From Oscillospiraceae bacterium (lineage in GTDB: Bacteria > Bacillota_A > Clostridia > Oscillospirales > Oscillospiraceae): a DNA stretch of 15,290 nucleotides. A program made the position numbers and the translations under genes. Below the pieces are notes generated by a model. The model searched no databases and was not told where the DNA came from. It worked only from the letters and a program-made list of their open reading frames with translations. Position 1 is the first letter of the stretch, and the number at the start of each line of letters is the position of its first letter. Location: assembly GCA_015067895.1 (NCBI GenBank), contig SVLP01000046.1:1-15290 (forward strand), written 5' to 3'. Positions 1 through 6,179 of this stretch are shown one piece after another.

Positions 1-392
1 AGGACAAGAACGAGATCAAGTTCCTGTACGATCTGGAGATGCCCCTGCGTCAGCGCGTCGATCTGATCGCCCGCGAGGTCTACGGCGCCGACGGCGTTGA
101 CTGGGCTCCCGTGGCTGTCGAGAAGGCCAAGCGCTTCGAGTCCGATCCCAAGTACGCTGACTACTGCACCATGATGGTCAAGACCCACCTGTCCCTGTCC
201 GACGATCCCACCAAGAAGGGTGTTCCCACCGGCTGGCGTCTGTTCGTCCGCGACATCCTGGAGTACGGCGGCGCGAAGTTCCTGTGCCCCATGGCTGGCA
301 CCATCTCCATGATGCCCGGCACCGCTGCTGACCCCGCCTACCGCCGTGTCGACATCGACGTCGAGACCGGCAAGGTTTCCGGCCTGTTCTAA
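1..392 (+). CDS. fhs: Formate--tetrahydrofolate ligase, C-terminal part (5' cut by window edge)
   Basis: The reading frame is open from base 3 and ends with TAA at 390-392, giving about 129 C-terminal residues. The segment [19 protein letters not shown], the following VRDI stretch, the MPG near the end and the terminal VSGLF match the conserved C-terminus of formyl-THF synthetase (about 555 residues in full), so roughly the last quarter is present. The enzyme joins formate to tetrahydrofolate using ATP, giving 10-formyl-THF in the cytoplasm. It is followed by fchA and folD, in the order of the chemical steps. Codons are strongly biased to C/G endings, as in a highly expressed gene. The assignment is firm; whether the pathway runs toward formate use or toward formate and ATP formation cannot be read from the sequence. 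Confidence 0.96.
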   Translation, partial: DKNEIKFLYDLEMPLRQRVDLIAREVYGADGVDWAPVAVEKAKRFESDPKYADYCTMMVKTHLSLSDDPTKKGVPTGWRLFVRDILEYGGAKFLCPMAGTISMMPGTAADPAYRRVDIDVETGKVSGLF

Positions 393-405
393 TTCGTAAT
401 CCCCG

Positions 406-435
406 AGGCACAGGCAGGCAACTGCCTGTGCCTTT
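406..435 (+). terminator. Hairpin after fhs, possible weak terminator
   Basis: A perfect 11-base stem (406-416 with 423-433; left arm aggcacaggca) closes a 6-base loop 14 bases after the fhs stop. Only a short, broken T run follows (ttcatggcatttt), so it may attenuate or protect the 3' end rather than fully terminate. Partial read-through into fchA is plausible. Confidence 0.5.
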
Positions 436-450
436 CATGGCATTTTCCTG

Positions 451-525
451 AGATTGGAGATTTAAGAGTGGAGAGTGGAGATTCCCCACCCTGATCTTCA
501 CTCTCCACTCTCCAATCTCCAATCT
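451..525 (+). repeat. Heptamer-built inverted repeat upstream of fchA
   Basis: The left arm 451-478 and right arm 498-525 are complementary over 28 bases with only three mismatches, around a 19-base loop. Each arm is made of 7-base units: gattgga, gatttaa, gagtgga, gagtgga on the left; tccactc, tccaatc, tccaatc on the right. The right arm ends 18 bases before the fchA ribosome site (544-550). A second hairpin of the same design but different heptamer sequence lies upstream of folD (1184-1260). Confidence 0.85.
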
Positions 526-559
526 ATATTCCGATCAAACAACAAAGGAGACACTACCT

Positions 560-1180
560 ATGGATATGACTATGGAATCCTGCCGCAAGTTTGTGGAAGT
601 CCTGGCCTCCGACGCTCCCGCTCCCGGCGGCGGCGGTGCTGCCGCTCTGGTCGGTGCCATCGGCACCGCTCTGGGCAACATGGTCGGCTCCCTGACCGTC
701 GGCAAGAAGAAGTATGCCGCCGTCGAGGCGGAGATCATCGAGCTGAAGGCCAAGTGCGACGCTCTGCAGACCGAGCTCCTGAACCAGGTCGAGGCTGACG
801 AAGTGAACTTCCTGCCTCTGGCCAAGGCCTACGGCATCCCCAAGGACGATCCCAACCGGGACGCCGTCATGGAGGAGGCCACCATCATCGCCTGCTCCAC
901 CCCCATGAAGATCATGGAGCTGTGCTGCGAGGCCATCGGCTACATCAAGGTCTTCGCCGAGAAGGGCTCCCGCCTGGCCGTCTCCGATGCCGGCTGCGGT
1001 GCCGTCTGCTGCAAGGCCGCCCTGCAGGCCGCTTCCCTGAACGTCTTCATCAACACCAAGACCCTGAAGAACCGTGCCGTCGCCGAGGAGATGAACGCCA
1101 AGGCTCTGGGCATGATGGCCGAGTACGGCGCCATCGCCGACGAGATCTTCAATACCGTCAAGGCCGGTTTCGGCGTGTAA
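560..1180 (+). CDS. fchA: Methenyltetrahydrofolate cyclohydrolase (FTCD_C / cyclodeaminase-like family)
   Basis: This 206-residue protein is the usual size for stand-alone FchA. It has the family's glycine-rich N-terminal signature (residues 18-35, APAPGGGGAAALVGAIGT) followed by an all-helical body with the SDAGCGA segment near residue 140. It interconverts 5,10-methenyl-THF and 10-formyl-THF in the cytoplasm, linking the reactions of its neighbours fhs and folD. The ATG at 560 is chosen because aaaggag (544-550) sits 9 bases upstream; a second ATG at 569 is too far from it. The homologous domain in formimidoyl-THF cyclodeaminase acts on formimino-THF, but there are no histidine-degradation genes here and the fhs/folD context favours the cyclohydrolase role. 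The downstream FolD seems to lack cyclohydrolase residues, which supports this. Confidence 0.93.
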   Translation: MDMTMESCRKFVEVLASDAPAPGGGGAAALVGAIGTALGNMVGSLTVGKKKYAAVEAEIIELKAKCDALQTELLNQVEADEVNFLPLAKAYGIPKDDPNRDAVMEEATIIACSTPMKIMELCCEAIGYIKVFAEKGSRLAVSDAGCGAVCCKAALQAASLNVFINTKTLKNRAVAEEMNAKALGMMAEYGAIADEIFNTVKAGFGV

Positions 1181-1183
1181 GTA

Positions 1184-1260
1184 AAAGTGCAGAGTGCAGA
1201 GTGCTGAGTGCTGAATGACGCGCCAACACTCAGCACTCAGCACTCAGAACTCAGCACTTT
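1184..1260 (+). repeat. Heptamer-built inverted repeat upstream of folD
   Basis: The 34-base arms 1184-1217 and 1227-1260 pair with four mismatches around a 9-base loop. Units of 7 bases run along both arms: agtgcag, agtgcag, agtgctg, agtgctg on the left and actcagc repeated, with one actcaga, on the right. The hairpin starts 3 bases after the fchA stop and ends 6 bases before the folD ribosome site, so it fills the intergenic space. No T run follows, so it is not a classical terminator. Confidence 0.87.
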
Positions 1261-1284
1261 ATCTACAAAAGGAGAATAACTGAT

Positions 1285-2160
1285 ATGGCTAAGAGATTAC
1301 TGGGTAAGGAAGTTAATGAGGCTCTCGTCGCTTCCCTGCAGACCCGTACCGCTGCCCTGCGTGAGAAGGGCGTCGTCCCCACCCTGGGCATCATCCGTCT
1401 GGGCGAGAACCCCTCCGACCTGAGCTACGAGAAGGGTGCCACCAAGCGCGCTGAGGAAGTCGGCGTCGCCATCAAGAACTACATCCTGCCCGAGGAGACC
1501 ACCAAGGAAGAGCTGCTGGCTGTCATCGACGAGATCAACGCTGACGCTTCCGTCCACGGCGTTCTGATGTTCCGTCCCCTGCCCAAGCACCTGAAGAACG
1601 ACCAGGAGGAGATCTGCAACCGTCTGGCTCCCGCCAAGGACGTGGACTCCATGACTCACCTGTCCAACGCCGGTGTCTTCGAGGGCGCCAAGGGTCTGGG
1701 CTTCGCTCCCTGCACCCCCGCTGCCTGCATGGAGATCCTGGATCACTACGGCATCGACTGCAAGGGCAAGAAGGCTGTCGTCATCGGCCGTTCCCTGGTC
1801 GTCGGCAAGCCCGCTGCCATGATGCTGATGGGCAAGAACGCCACTGTCACCGTCTGCCACACCCGCACTGTGGATCCCGCTGCCATCTGCCGCGAGGCCG
1901 ACATCATCATCTCCGCTGCCGGTGTCCTGAACTCCCTGACCAAGGACTTCGTCCGCGAGGGCCAGGTCGTCATCGACGTTTCCATGAACTGGAACCCCGA
2001 GAAGATCACCTCCAAGGGCAAGGGCGGCATGTCCGGCGATGCCGTGTTCGAGGAAGTCGAGCCCATCGTCGAGGCCATCACCCCCGTTCCCGGCGGCGTC
2101 GGTGCCGTCACCACCTCCGTGCTGATGAAGCACGTGGTCGAGGCCGCCGAGCGCGCCTAA
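1285..2160 (+). CDS. folD: FolD-family methylenetetrahydrofolate dehydrogenase, probably dehydrogenase only
   Basis: This 291-residue protein is full length for FolD. The N-terminal folate/catalytic half holds Y48 and KDVD (118-121). The nucleotide-binding half has IGRSLVVGKP (about 167-176), then TVCHTRT, and the C-terminal TPVPGGVGAVT motif is intact. It oxidises 5,10-methylene-THF to methenyl-THF with NAD(P). An ungapped comparison from the tyrosine to EEVG puts Ala52 where E. coli FolD has the catalytic Lys54. In the GILVQLPLP motif, here GVLMFRPLP, Phe96 replaces the conserved Gln. Both residues serve the cyclohydrolase reaction in bifunctional FolD, so I infer a monofunctional dehydrogenase that relies on FchA. 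The start is fixed by aaaaggag (1267-1274). The gene ends in a strong terminator, closing the one-carbon unit. Confidence 0.93.
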   Translation: MAKRLLGKEVNEALVASLQTRTAALREKGVVPTLGIIRLGENPSDLSYEKGATKRAEEVGVAIKNYILPEETTKEELLAVIDEINADASVHGVLMFRPLPKHLKNDQEEICNRLAPAKDVDSMTHLSNAGVFEGAKGLGFAPCTPAACMEILDHYGIDCKGKKAVVIGRSLVVGKPAAMMLMGKNATVTVCHTRTVDPAAICREADIIISAAGVLNSLTKDFVREGQVVIDVSMNWNPEKITSKGKGGMSGDAVFEEVEPIVEAITPVPGGVGAVTTSVLMKHVVEAAERA

Positions 2161-2170
2161 TTTCACATTC

Positions 2171-2220
2171 CTCCCACATGACTGACGGATCAAGCGAAGC
2201 ATCGCTGTGGAGTGTGGGAG
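2171..2220 (+). other. Nested inverted repeat in the folD 3' untranslated region
   Basis: A perfect 8-base pair of arms (ctcccaca at 2171-2178, tgtgggag at 2213-2220) encloses a smaller hairpin (agcga 2193-2197 with tcgct 2202-2206). It lies between the folD stop and the terminator at 2239, so it would be transcribed as part of the folD mRNA tail. No function is recognised. Confidence 0.4.
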
Positions 2221-2238
2221 CGTAAATGCCGACCGTCT

Positions 2239-2280
2239 GGGCGATTCAGTGACTATCACAGCGCTGAATCGCCCTTTTTT
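2239..2280 (+). terminator. Rho-independent terminator after folD
   Basis: An 11-base perfect stem (gggcgattcag 2239-2249 with ctgaatcgccc 2264-2274) is followed at once by six T. It separates the one-carbon genes from the membrane-protein gene downstream. Confidence 0.92.
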
Positions 2281-2292
2281 ACCACAAATTCT

Positions 2293-2402
2293 TGCCTCCC
2301 TCCTTGAGGGAGGGGGACCGCGCAGCGGTGGAGGGAGTGTACTTCTATTGATCGGACACTCCCCCAGTCAGCTCCGCTGACAGCCCCCTCTGAGAGGGGG
2401 CC
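2293..2402. repeat. Multi-hairpin palindromic intergenic element
   Basis: Four small perfect hairpins flank a central inverted repeat. They are 2295-2302/2306-2313, 2317-2321/2325-2329, 2367-2372/2376-2381 and 2383-2390/2394-2401; the central arms are gggagtgt (2333-2340) and acactccc (2356-2363). The outer C-rich and G-rich segments also pair across the element. This fits a non-coding, REP- or MITE-like repeat. It fills most of the gap before the first DUF1576 gene, in which I see no convincing promoter. Confidence 0.75.
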
Positions 2403-2432
2403 AAGAGATTACCCTACTTAGAGGTGTAGCAA

Positions 2433-3755
2433 ATGAACAAAATCAAAAACATGAACGAGAGCAGCTTCCTGAAGCTGTTCATGGGCTTCATCAGCGCCTG
2501 CTTTGTCATCGCGGCCTTCCTGATGCCCGACCGGGCCAACGCCTTCTCCGGCCTGTGGCAGATCATGAGCCAGCCCGGCAAGATCACCACCAATTACTTC
2601 CACCTGGGCGGCTACGCTGCCACCTTCCTGAACATGGGTCTGGTGGGCTTCATCTGCCTGGGCCTGTTTATCGTCCTGAAGGGCAATGCCAACAATGTCT
2701 CCTCTCTGGCGTTCCTGCTGACCGTGGGCTTCAGCTCCTGGGGCATCACCGTGCTGAATGTCTGGTTCACCTTCGCGGGCGTGATCCTGTATTACCTGGT
2801 CAAGAAGGAGAAGCTCTCCGGTGCCTGCAATGCCATGATGTTCTCCACCGGCATCGCCCCCCTGATTACCGACCTGCTGGTGCGCTACCCCAGCGCCGAG
2901 GTCGTCGGCTTCAACGCCGCCGGTCTGCTCGTCACCGTGCTGGTGGGCCTGTTCATCGGCTTCATGCTGCCCGCAGGCCTGGGCCACGCCCCCGCTGTGC
3001 ATAAGGGCTTCGACATCTATTCCGCCGCTGTGCCCGTGTGCTTCCTGGCCTTCTTCCTGAACGCCACCCTGTACAAGACCATCGGCGTCGACCTGCCCGG
3101 CACCGCCACCGACATGACCGTCGCCAATCAGGCCATCGTCAACATCTTCTGCATCCTGGTCTTCGGCGCCTGCGTCATCCTGGCCCTGGCCATGGGCTGC
3201 AAGCCCGGCGCATACGTGAAGCTGCTGACCGCCAAGGATCACGTGGGCAACATCTCCGGCACCATGGGCAAGGAGGTTTACCTGATGAACGTGGGCGTCT
3301 TCGGCCTGTTCATCCTGGCCTACTACAACCTGATCGGTGCTTCCTTCAATTCCGTCACCTTCGGCATCATCTTCTGCATGCTCTGCACCGCCAACTCCGG
3401 CTCCCATCCCGGCAACGTCTGGCCCATCATGCTGGGCTATGTGGTGGGCTCCTTCGGCTTCAGCTTCCTGTCCGGTCTCGCCGGCGGCAATTATGCCATG
3501 GCCATCAACGCCCAGGCCATCGCCATCGGCCTGTGCTTCGCCAACGGCCTGAGCCCCATCTGCTCCAAGTATGGCTGGCTTGCCGGTATGGTCAGTGCCG
3601 TGATGCACTTCCTGCTGGTCACCTCCGTGCCCAACATGCACGGCGGCTTCTGCCTGTACAACGGCGGCTTCACCGCCGCGGTCATCTGCGTCCTGCTGGT
3701 GCCCGTGCTGGAGAAGTTCCTGAAGACCAAGGCCGAGAAGGCCGCTGCCAAATAA
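2433..3755 (+). CDS. DUF1576-family polytopic membrane protein, paralogue 1
   Basis: This 440-residue protein has about 11-13 hydrophobic segments and little soluble sequence, so it is an integral membrane protein. I assign it to DUF1576 from the conserved C-terminal HGGFCLYNGGFTA and NSGSHPGNVWP motifs; the family has no established function. It has an internal duplication: FLNMGLVGF in the first half matches LMNVGVFGL in the second, STGIAPL matches FANGLSPI, and VHKGFDIYSAA matches MHGGFCLYNGG. It is the most divergent of the three paralogues here: in the first half WP is replaced by WF (LNVWFTFAG). The start follows gaggtg (2421-2426). It has its own terminator and is cut off from folD by another, so it is probably a single-gene unit. 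A transporter role is inference from topology only. Confidence 0.85.
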   Translation: MNKIKNMNESSFLKLFMGFISACFVIAAFLMPDRANAFSGLWQIMSQPGKITTNYFHLGGYAATFLNMGLVGFICLGLFIVLKGNANNVSSLAFLLTVGFSSWGITVLNVWFTFAGVILYYLVKKEKLSGACNAMMFSTGIAPLITDLLVRYPSAEVVGFNAAGLLVTVLVGLFIGFMLPAGLGHAPAVHKGFDIYSAAVPVCFLAFFLNATLYKTIGVDLPGTATDMTVANQAIVNIFCILVFGACVILALAMGCKPGAYVKLLTAKDHVGNISGTMGKEVYLMNVGVFGLFILAYYNLIGASFNSVTFGIIFCMLCTANSGSHPGNVWPIMLGYVVGSFGFSFLSGLAGGNYAMAINAQAIAIGLCFANGLSPICSKYGWLAGMVSAVMHFLLVTSVPNMHGGFCLYNGGFTAAVICVLLVPVLEKFLKTKAEKAAAK

Positions 3756-3773
3756 GGATTCTGTGCGCATCAT

Positions 3774-3806
3774 TGCGGGGAGGCATCGCCCTCCCCGCAT
3801 TTTTTC
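3774..3806 (+). terminator. Rho-independent terminator after DUF1576 paralogue 1
   Basis: A 10-base stem (tgcggggagg 3774-3783 with cctccccgca 3790-3799) closes a 6-base loop and is followed by six T. Confidence 0.92.
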
Positions 3807-3846
3807 GTATGATGCTTATACAGCTTCTTTCCTTAAATGGTATTAC

Positions 3847-3875
3847 TTGCAAAATGTGCCGCAAAATGGTATCAT
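3847..3875 (+). promoter_or_regulatory. Probable promoter of the NERD gene
   Basis: TTGCAA (3847-3852) and TATCAT (3870-3875) are 17 bases apart, in an AT-rich gap 34 bases upstream of the ATG. A near-repeat, aaatggtat followed by ta or ca, occurs at about 3836 and 3864. Confidence 0.55.
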
Positions 3876-3908
3876 TTTCAAGATAAGCGATAAACGGAGG
3901 AACGACCA

Positions 3909-4646
3909 ATGGGAATTTTCGATTTTCTGAACGAGCTGCCCACCCGCAATGAGATCACCGGCAGCATCGGCGAGTGGCTGACTGCATTCTATTCCAAAAC
4001 CCTTCCCGGCGCACTTGTGCTGCACGATGTTCTGATCGATGGCAAGGACGGCTATACCTCCCAGATCGACCTTGTTCTGGTCGGCAACAGGGGTATTTAT
4101 GTTGTCGAGGTCAAAACCTTCTCCGATGCAAAAATCTACGGCGATACCCACAAGTCCAAATGGTACTATTACAAGCACGGTAAAAAGTACGAGATATACA
4201 GCCCGCTGCACCAAAACAGAAAGCATGTGGAATACCTTAAGAACTTCCTTGGCAGCTTCGGTGACATTCCCTTCTTCTCCATCATCACCATGATCTGTGA
4301 GGATTTCAAGGTCAGCGGTGAGTTGGACGGAAATACCGTCCTGTGCAGCTCCCTCTCCGGCATGAGACGGGGGATGCGCCTCATGACAGAGGATAAGCCG
4401 AAGGTCATCGACGACATCCAAAAGCAGGCCATTTTCGACTACATCCAAAACAACCAGCACACAGGAAAGGACGCCCGCCGGAACCACAAGCAGCAGGTCA
4501 TTTCCTACAAGGATGATCTGGACGAGCTGGAGAAGCAGTATCTCTGTCCTTACTGCAAAACGGAGCTTGTGCTGCGAAAGGGCAGGAACGGCGAATTTTA
4601 TGGATGTAAGAATTACCCCAAATGCAGATTTACGCGCAAGAAATAA
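3909..4646 (+). CDS. NERD-domain protein with C-terminal topoisomerase-type zinc finger
   Basis: In this 245-residue protein, residues 12-120 form a NERD (nuclease-related) domain: Glu22 in SIGEW, QID at 52-54 and EVK at 67-69. This is the E...QxD...ExK layout of PD-(D/E)xK-type nucleases. The C-terminus has four cysteines, C213, C216, C233 and C239 (C-x2-C-x16-C-x5-C), matching the zinc ribbon found in bacterial topoisomerase I. A DNA-binding or DNA-processing role is likely, but the substrate is unknown. The ribosome site cggagg (3896-3901) fixes the start. It uses visibly more A/T-ending codons (aaa, ttt, tat, att) than its neighbours and interrupts a set of DUF1576 paralogues, which suggests later acquisition. 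No hairpin terminator is evident behind it. Confidence 0.88.
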   Translation: MGIFDFLNELPTRNEITGSIGEWLTAFYSKTLPGALVLHDVLIDGKDGYTSQIDLVLVGNRGIYVVEVKTFSDAKIYGDTHKSKWYYYKHGKKYEIYSPLHQNRKHVEYLKNFLGSFGDIPFFSIITMICEDFKVSGELDGNTVLCSSLSGMRRGMRLMTEDKPKVIDDIQKQAIFDYIQNNQHTGKDARRNHKQQVISYKDDLDELEKQYLCPYCKTELVLRKGRNGEFYGCKNYPKCRFTRKK

Positions 4647-4683
4647 CCACCTTCGCTTTTACTCCTTGTTATTTGATAAACGC

Positions 4684-4712
4684 TGGACATTCCGGCGAAA
4701 ATATAGTTAATT
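4684..4712 (+). promoter_or_regulatory. Candidate promoter of DUF1576 paralogue 2, shared with paralogue 3
   Basis: TGGACA (4684-4689), 17 bases, then TTAATT (4707-4712). The -10 match is weak, but the whole segment (ctggacatt at 4683 through ttag at 4713) is closely matched upstream of paralogue 3 at 6117-6147. This conservation is the main support. Confidence 0.45.
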
Positions 4713-4745
4713 AGGTTTTAGAATACATAAATGGGAGGTTCCTCC

Positions 4746-6074
4746 ATGAAACGATTGAACCGACTGTCCGAAAACGACTTTCTCGCCCTTTTCTTCGCCT
4801 GCTTCAGCATGAGCTTCCTTCTGGCGGCGTTCCTCATGCCCGACCGGGCGGATATGCTGCCGGGTCTGTGGCGCATCGTCAGCAGCCCCACCAAGGCTTC
4901 CACCAATTTCTTCTCCCTGGGCGGCTATTCGGCCACCTTTCTGAACATGGGTCTGATCGGTCTCGTCTGCACCGCCCTCTACCGCATCCCCGGCCAGAAG
5001 CCCAACCATGCCGCCACCCTGGTCACCATCCTGACCACCGGCTTCGGCTCCTGGGGCATCCACATCGTCAACATGTGGCCCACCATGCTGGGCGTGGTGC
5101 TCCACTGCATCGTAAAAAAAGAGCGGATCGGCTCCCACACCAACGCCATGCTCTTCTCCACGGGCCTGGCCCCCTTCATCTCCGAGCTGATGGTGCGCTA
5201 CCCGAATCCCGAGGTGGTGGGCTTCACCCCGGGCGGCATCACCGCCGCCATCGTCGTTGGTCTCATCACCGGCTTTTTCCTGCCTGCGGGTCTGGACAAC
5301 TCCCCGAAGATCCACAAGGGCTTCGCCCTCTATTCCGCCGCCCTGCCCGTGGGCATGACCGCGTTCCTGCTCCAGGGCGTGCTGTACAAGGCCATGGGCA
5401 TCGACATCCCCGAGGCGGTGTCGGAGCTCCATGTGGCGGATCCCGTCATCGTCAACGGCTTCTGCATCGCCCTCTTCGGCAGCTTCATTCTTGCGGCCCT
5501 GCTGATGGGCGGCACCTGGCGGGACTACTGGCGGCTCATGACGGATCCCGACCCGGTGGTCAACTTCTCTGCCACCTACGGCAACGCCACCATGCTGATG
5601 AATGTGGGTCTGTACGGTCTGTACATCCTCTTCTACTACAACATCATCGGCGCGGAGTTCAACGGCGTCACCTTCGGTGTCATCTTCTGCATGCTCTCCA
5701 CCTGCAATTCCGGCTCCCACCCCGGCAACATCTGGCCCATCACCCTGGGCTACAGCATGGCCTCCCAGCTGTTCCAGCTGGTGGCCCCCCTGACCGGCGG
5801 TGATTTCACCCAGTTTCTGCACAGCCAGTCCATCATCGTGGGCCTTTGCTACGCCAACGGCCTGAGCCCCATCGCGGACAAGTACGGCTGGTTCTACGGC
5901 TTCGTGGCCGCCATGATCCACTTCTGCATGGTCACGACGGTGCCCCAGCTCCACGGCGGCATGTGTCTGTACAACGGCGGCTTCACGGCAGCACTGGTCT
6001 GCCTGCTGATGCTGCCCAGCCTGGAGCGGTTCTTCCGCACCAAAAACGAGCGCAGAGCGGTGAATTCCAAATAA
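4746..6074 (+). CDS. DUF1576-family polytopic membrane protein, paralogue 2
   Basis: The protein has 442 residues if started at the ATG at 4746. An in-frame ATG at 4731 is rejected because the ribosome site ggaggt (4734-4739) lies between the two. It is close to paralogue 3 throughout (shared FLLAAF, MPDRADMLPGLWRI, GFGSWGIHI, LYNGGFTAALVCLL) and more distant from paralogue 1. The duplicated motifs are clear: LNMGLIGL/LMNVGLYGL, VNMWPTMLG/GNIWPITLG, STGLAPF/ANGLSPI and PKIHKGFALYSAA/PQLHGGMCLYNGG. The histidine and the LY of the last motif are kept in both halves. About a dozen membrane segments are visible, with charged short tails. Function is unknown; a substrate translocator with two-fold pseudo-symmetry is the most economical inference. 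It has its own terminator, so it is likely expressed separately. Confidence 0.86.
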   Translation: MKRLNRLSENDFLALFFACFSMSFLLAAFLMPDRADMLPGLWRIVSSPTKASTNFFSLGGYSATFLNMGLIGLVCTALYRIPGQKPNHAATLVTILTTGFGSWGIHIVNMWPTMLGVVLHCIVKKERIGSHTNAMLFSTGLAPFISELMVRYPNPEVVGFTPGGITAAIVVGLITGFFLPAGLDNSPKIHKGFALYSAALPVGMTAFLLQGVLYKAMGIDIPEAVSELHVADPVIVNGFCIALFGSFILAALLMGGTWRDYWRLMTDPDPVVNFSATYGNATMLMNVGLYGLYILFYYNIIGAEFNGVTFGVIFCMLSTCNSGSHPGNIWPITLGYSMASQLFQLVAPLTGGDFTQFLHSQSIIVGLCYANGLSPIADKYGWFYGFVAAMIHFCMVTTVPQLHGGMCLYNGGFTAALVCLLMLPSLERFFRTKNERRAVNSK

Positions 6075-6084
6075 TCCCACCTCG

Positions 6085-6116
6085 AATCGGCCGGTTTCCG
6101 GCCGATTTACTTTTTT
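6085..6116 (+). terminator. Rho-independent terminator after DUF1576 paralogue 2
   Basis: A 10-base perfect stem (aatcggccgg 6085-6094 with ccggccgatt 6098-6107) and a 3-base loop are followed by tac and six T. Confidence 0.9.
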
Positions 6117-6117
6117 C

Positions 6118-6146
6118 TGGACATTTTGGCAAAGATATGGTTAAAT
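6118..6146 (+). promoter_or_regulatory. Candidate promoter of DUF1576 paralogue 3
   Basis: TGGACA (6118-6123), 17 bases, TTAAAT (6141-6146), directly after the previous terminator and 33 bases before the ATG. The spacing and much of the spacer match the segment upstream of paralogue 2 (4684-4712). Confidence 0.5.
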
Positions 6147-6179
6147 AGTAATGATTACTTTTTTAAGGAGCATCCCCCT

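Noticed and set aside
451..525. Ordinary terminators for the two heptamer hairpins
   Set aside because: Neither is followed by a T run, and both lie directly before the next gene's ribosome site within an apparent operon.
4731..4745. Upstream ATG giving MGGSS before DUF1576 paralogue 2
   Set aside because: Its gga-ggt codons are the ribosome site itself; the ATG at 4746 is correctly spaced and matches the MKRLN start of paralogue 3.
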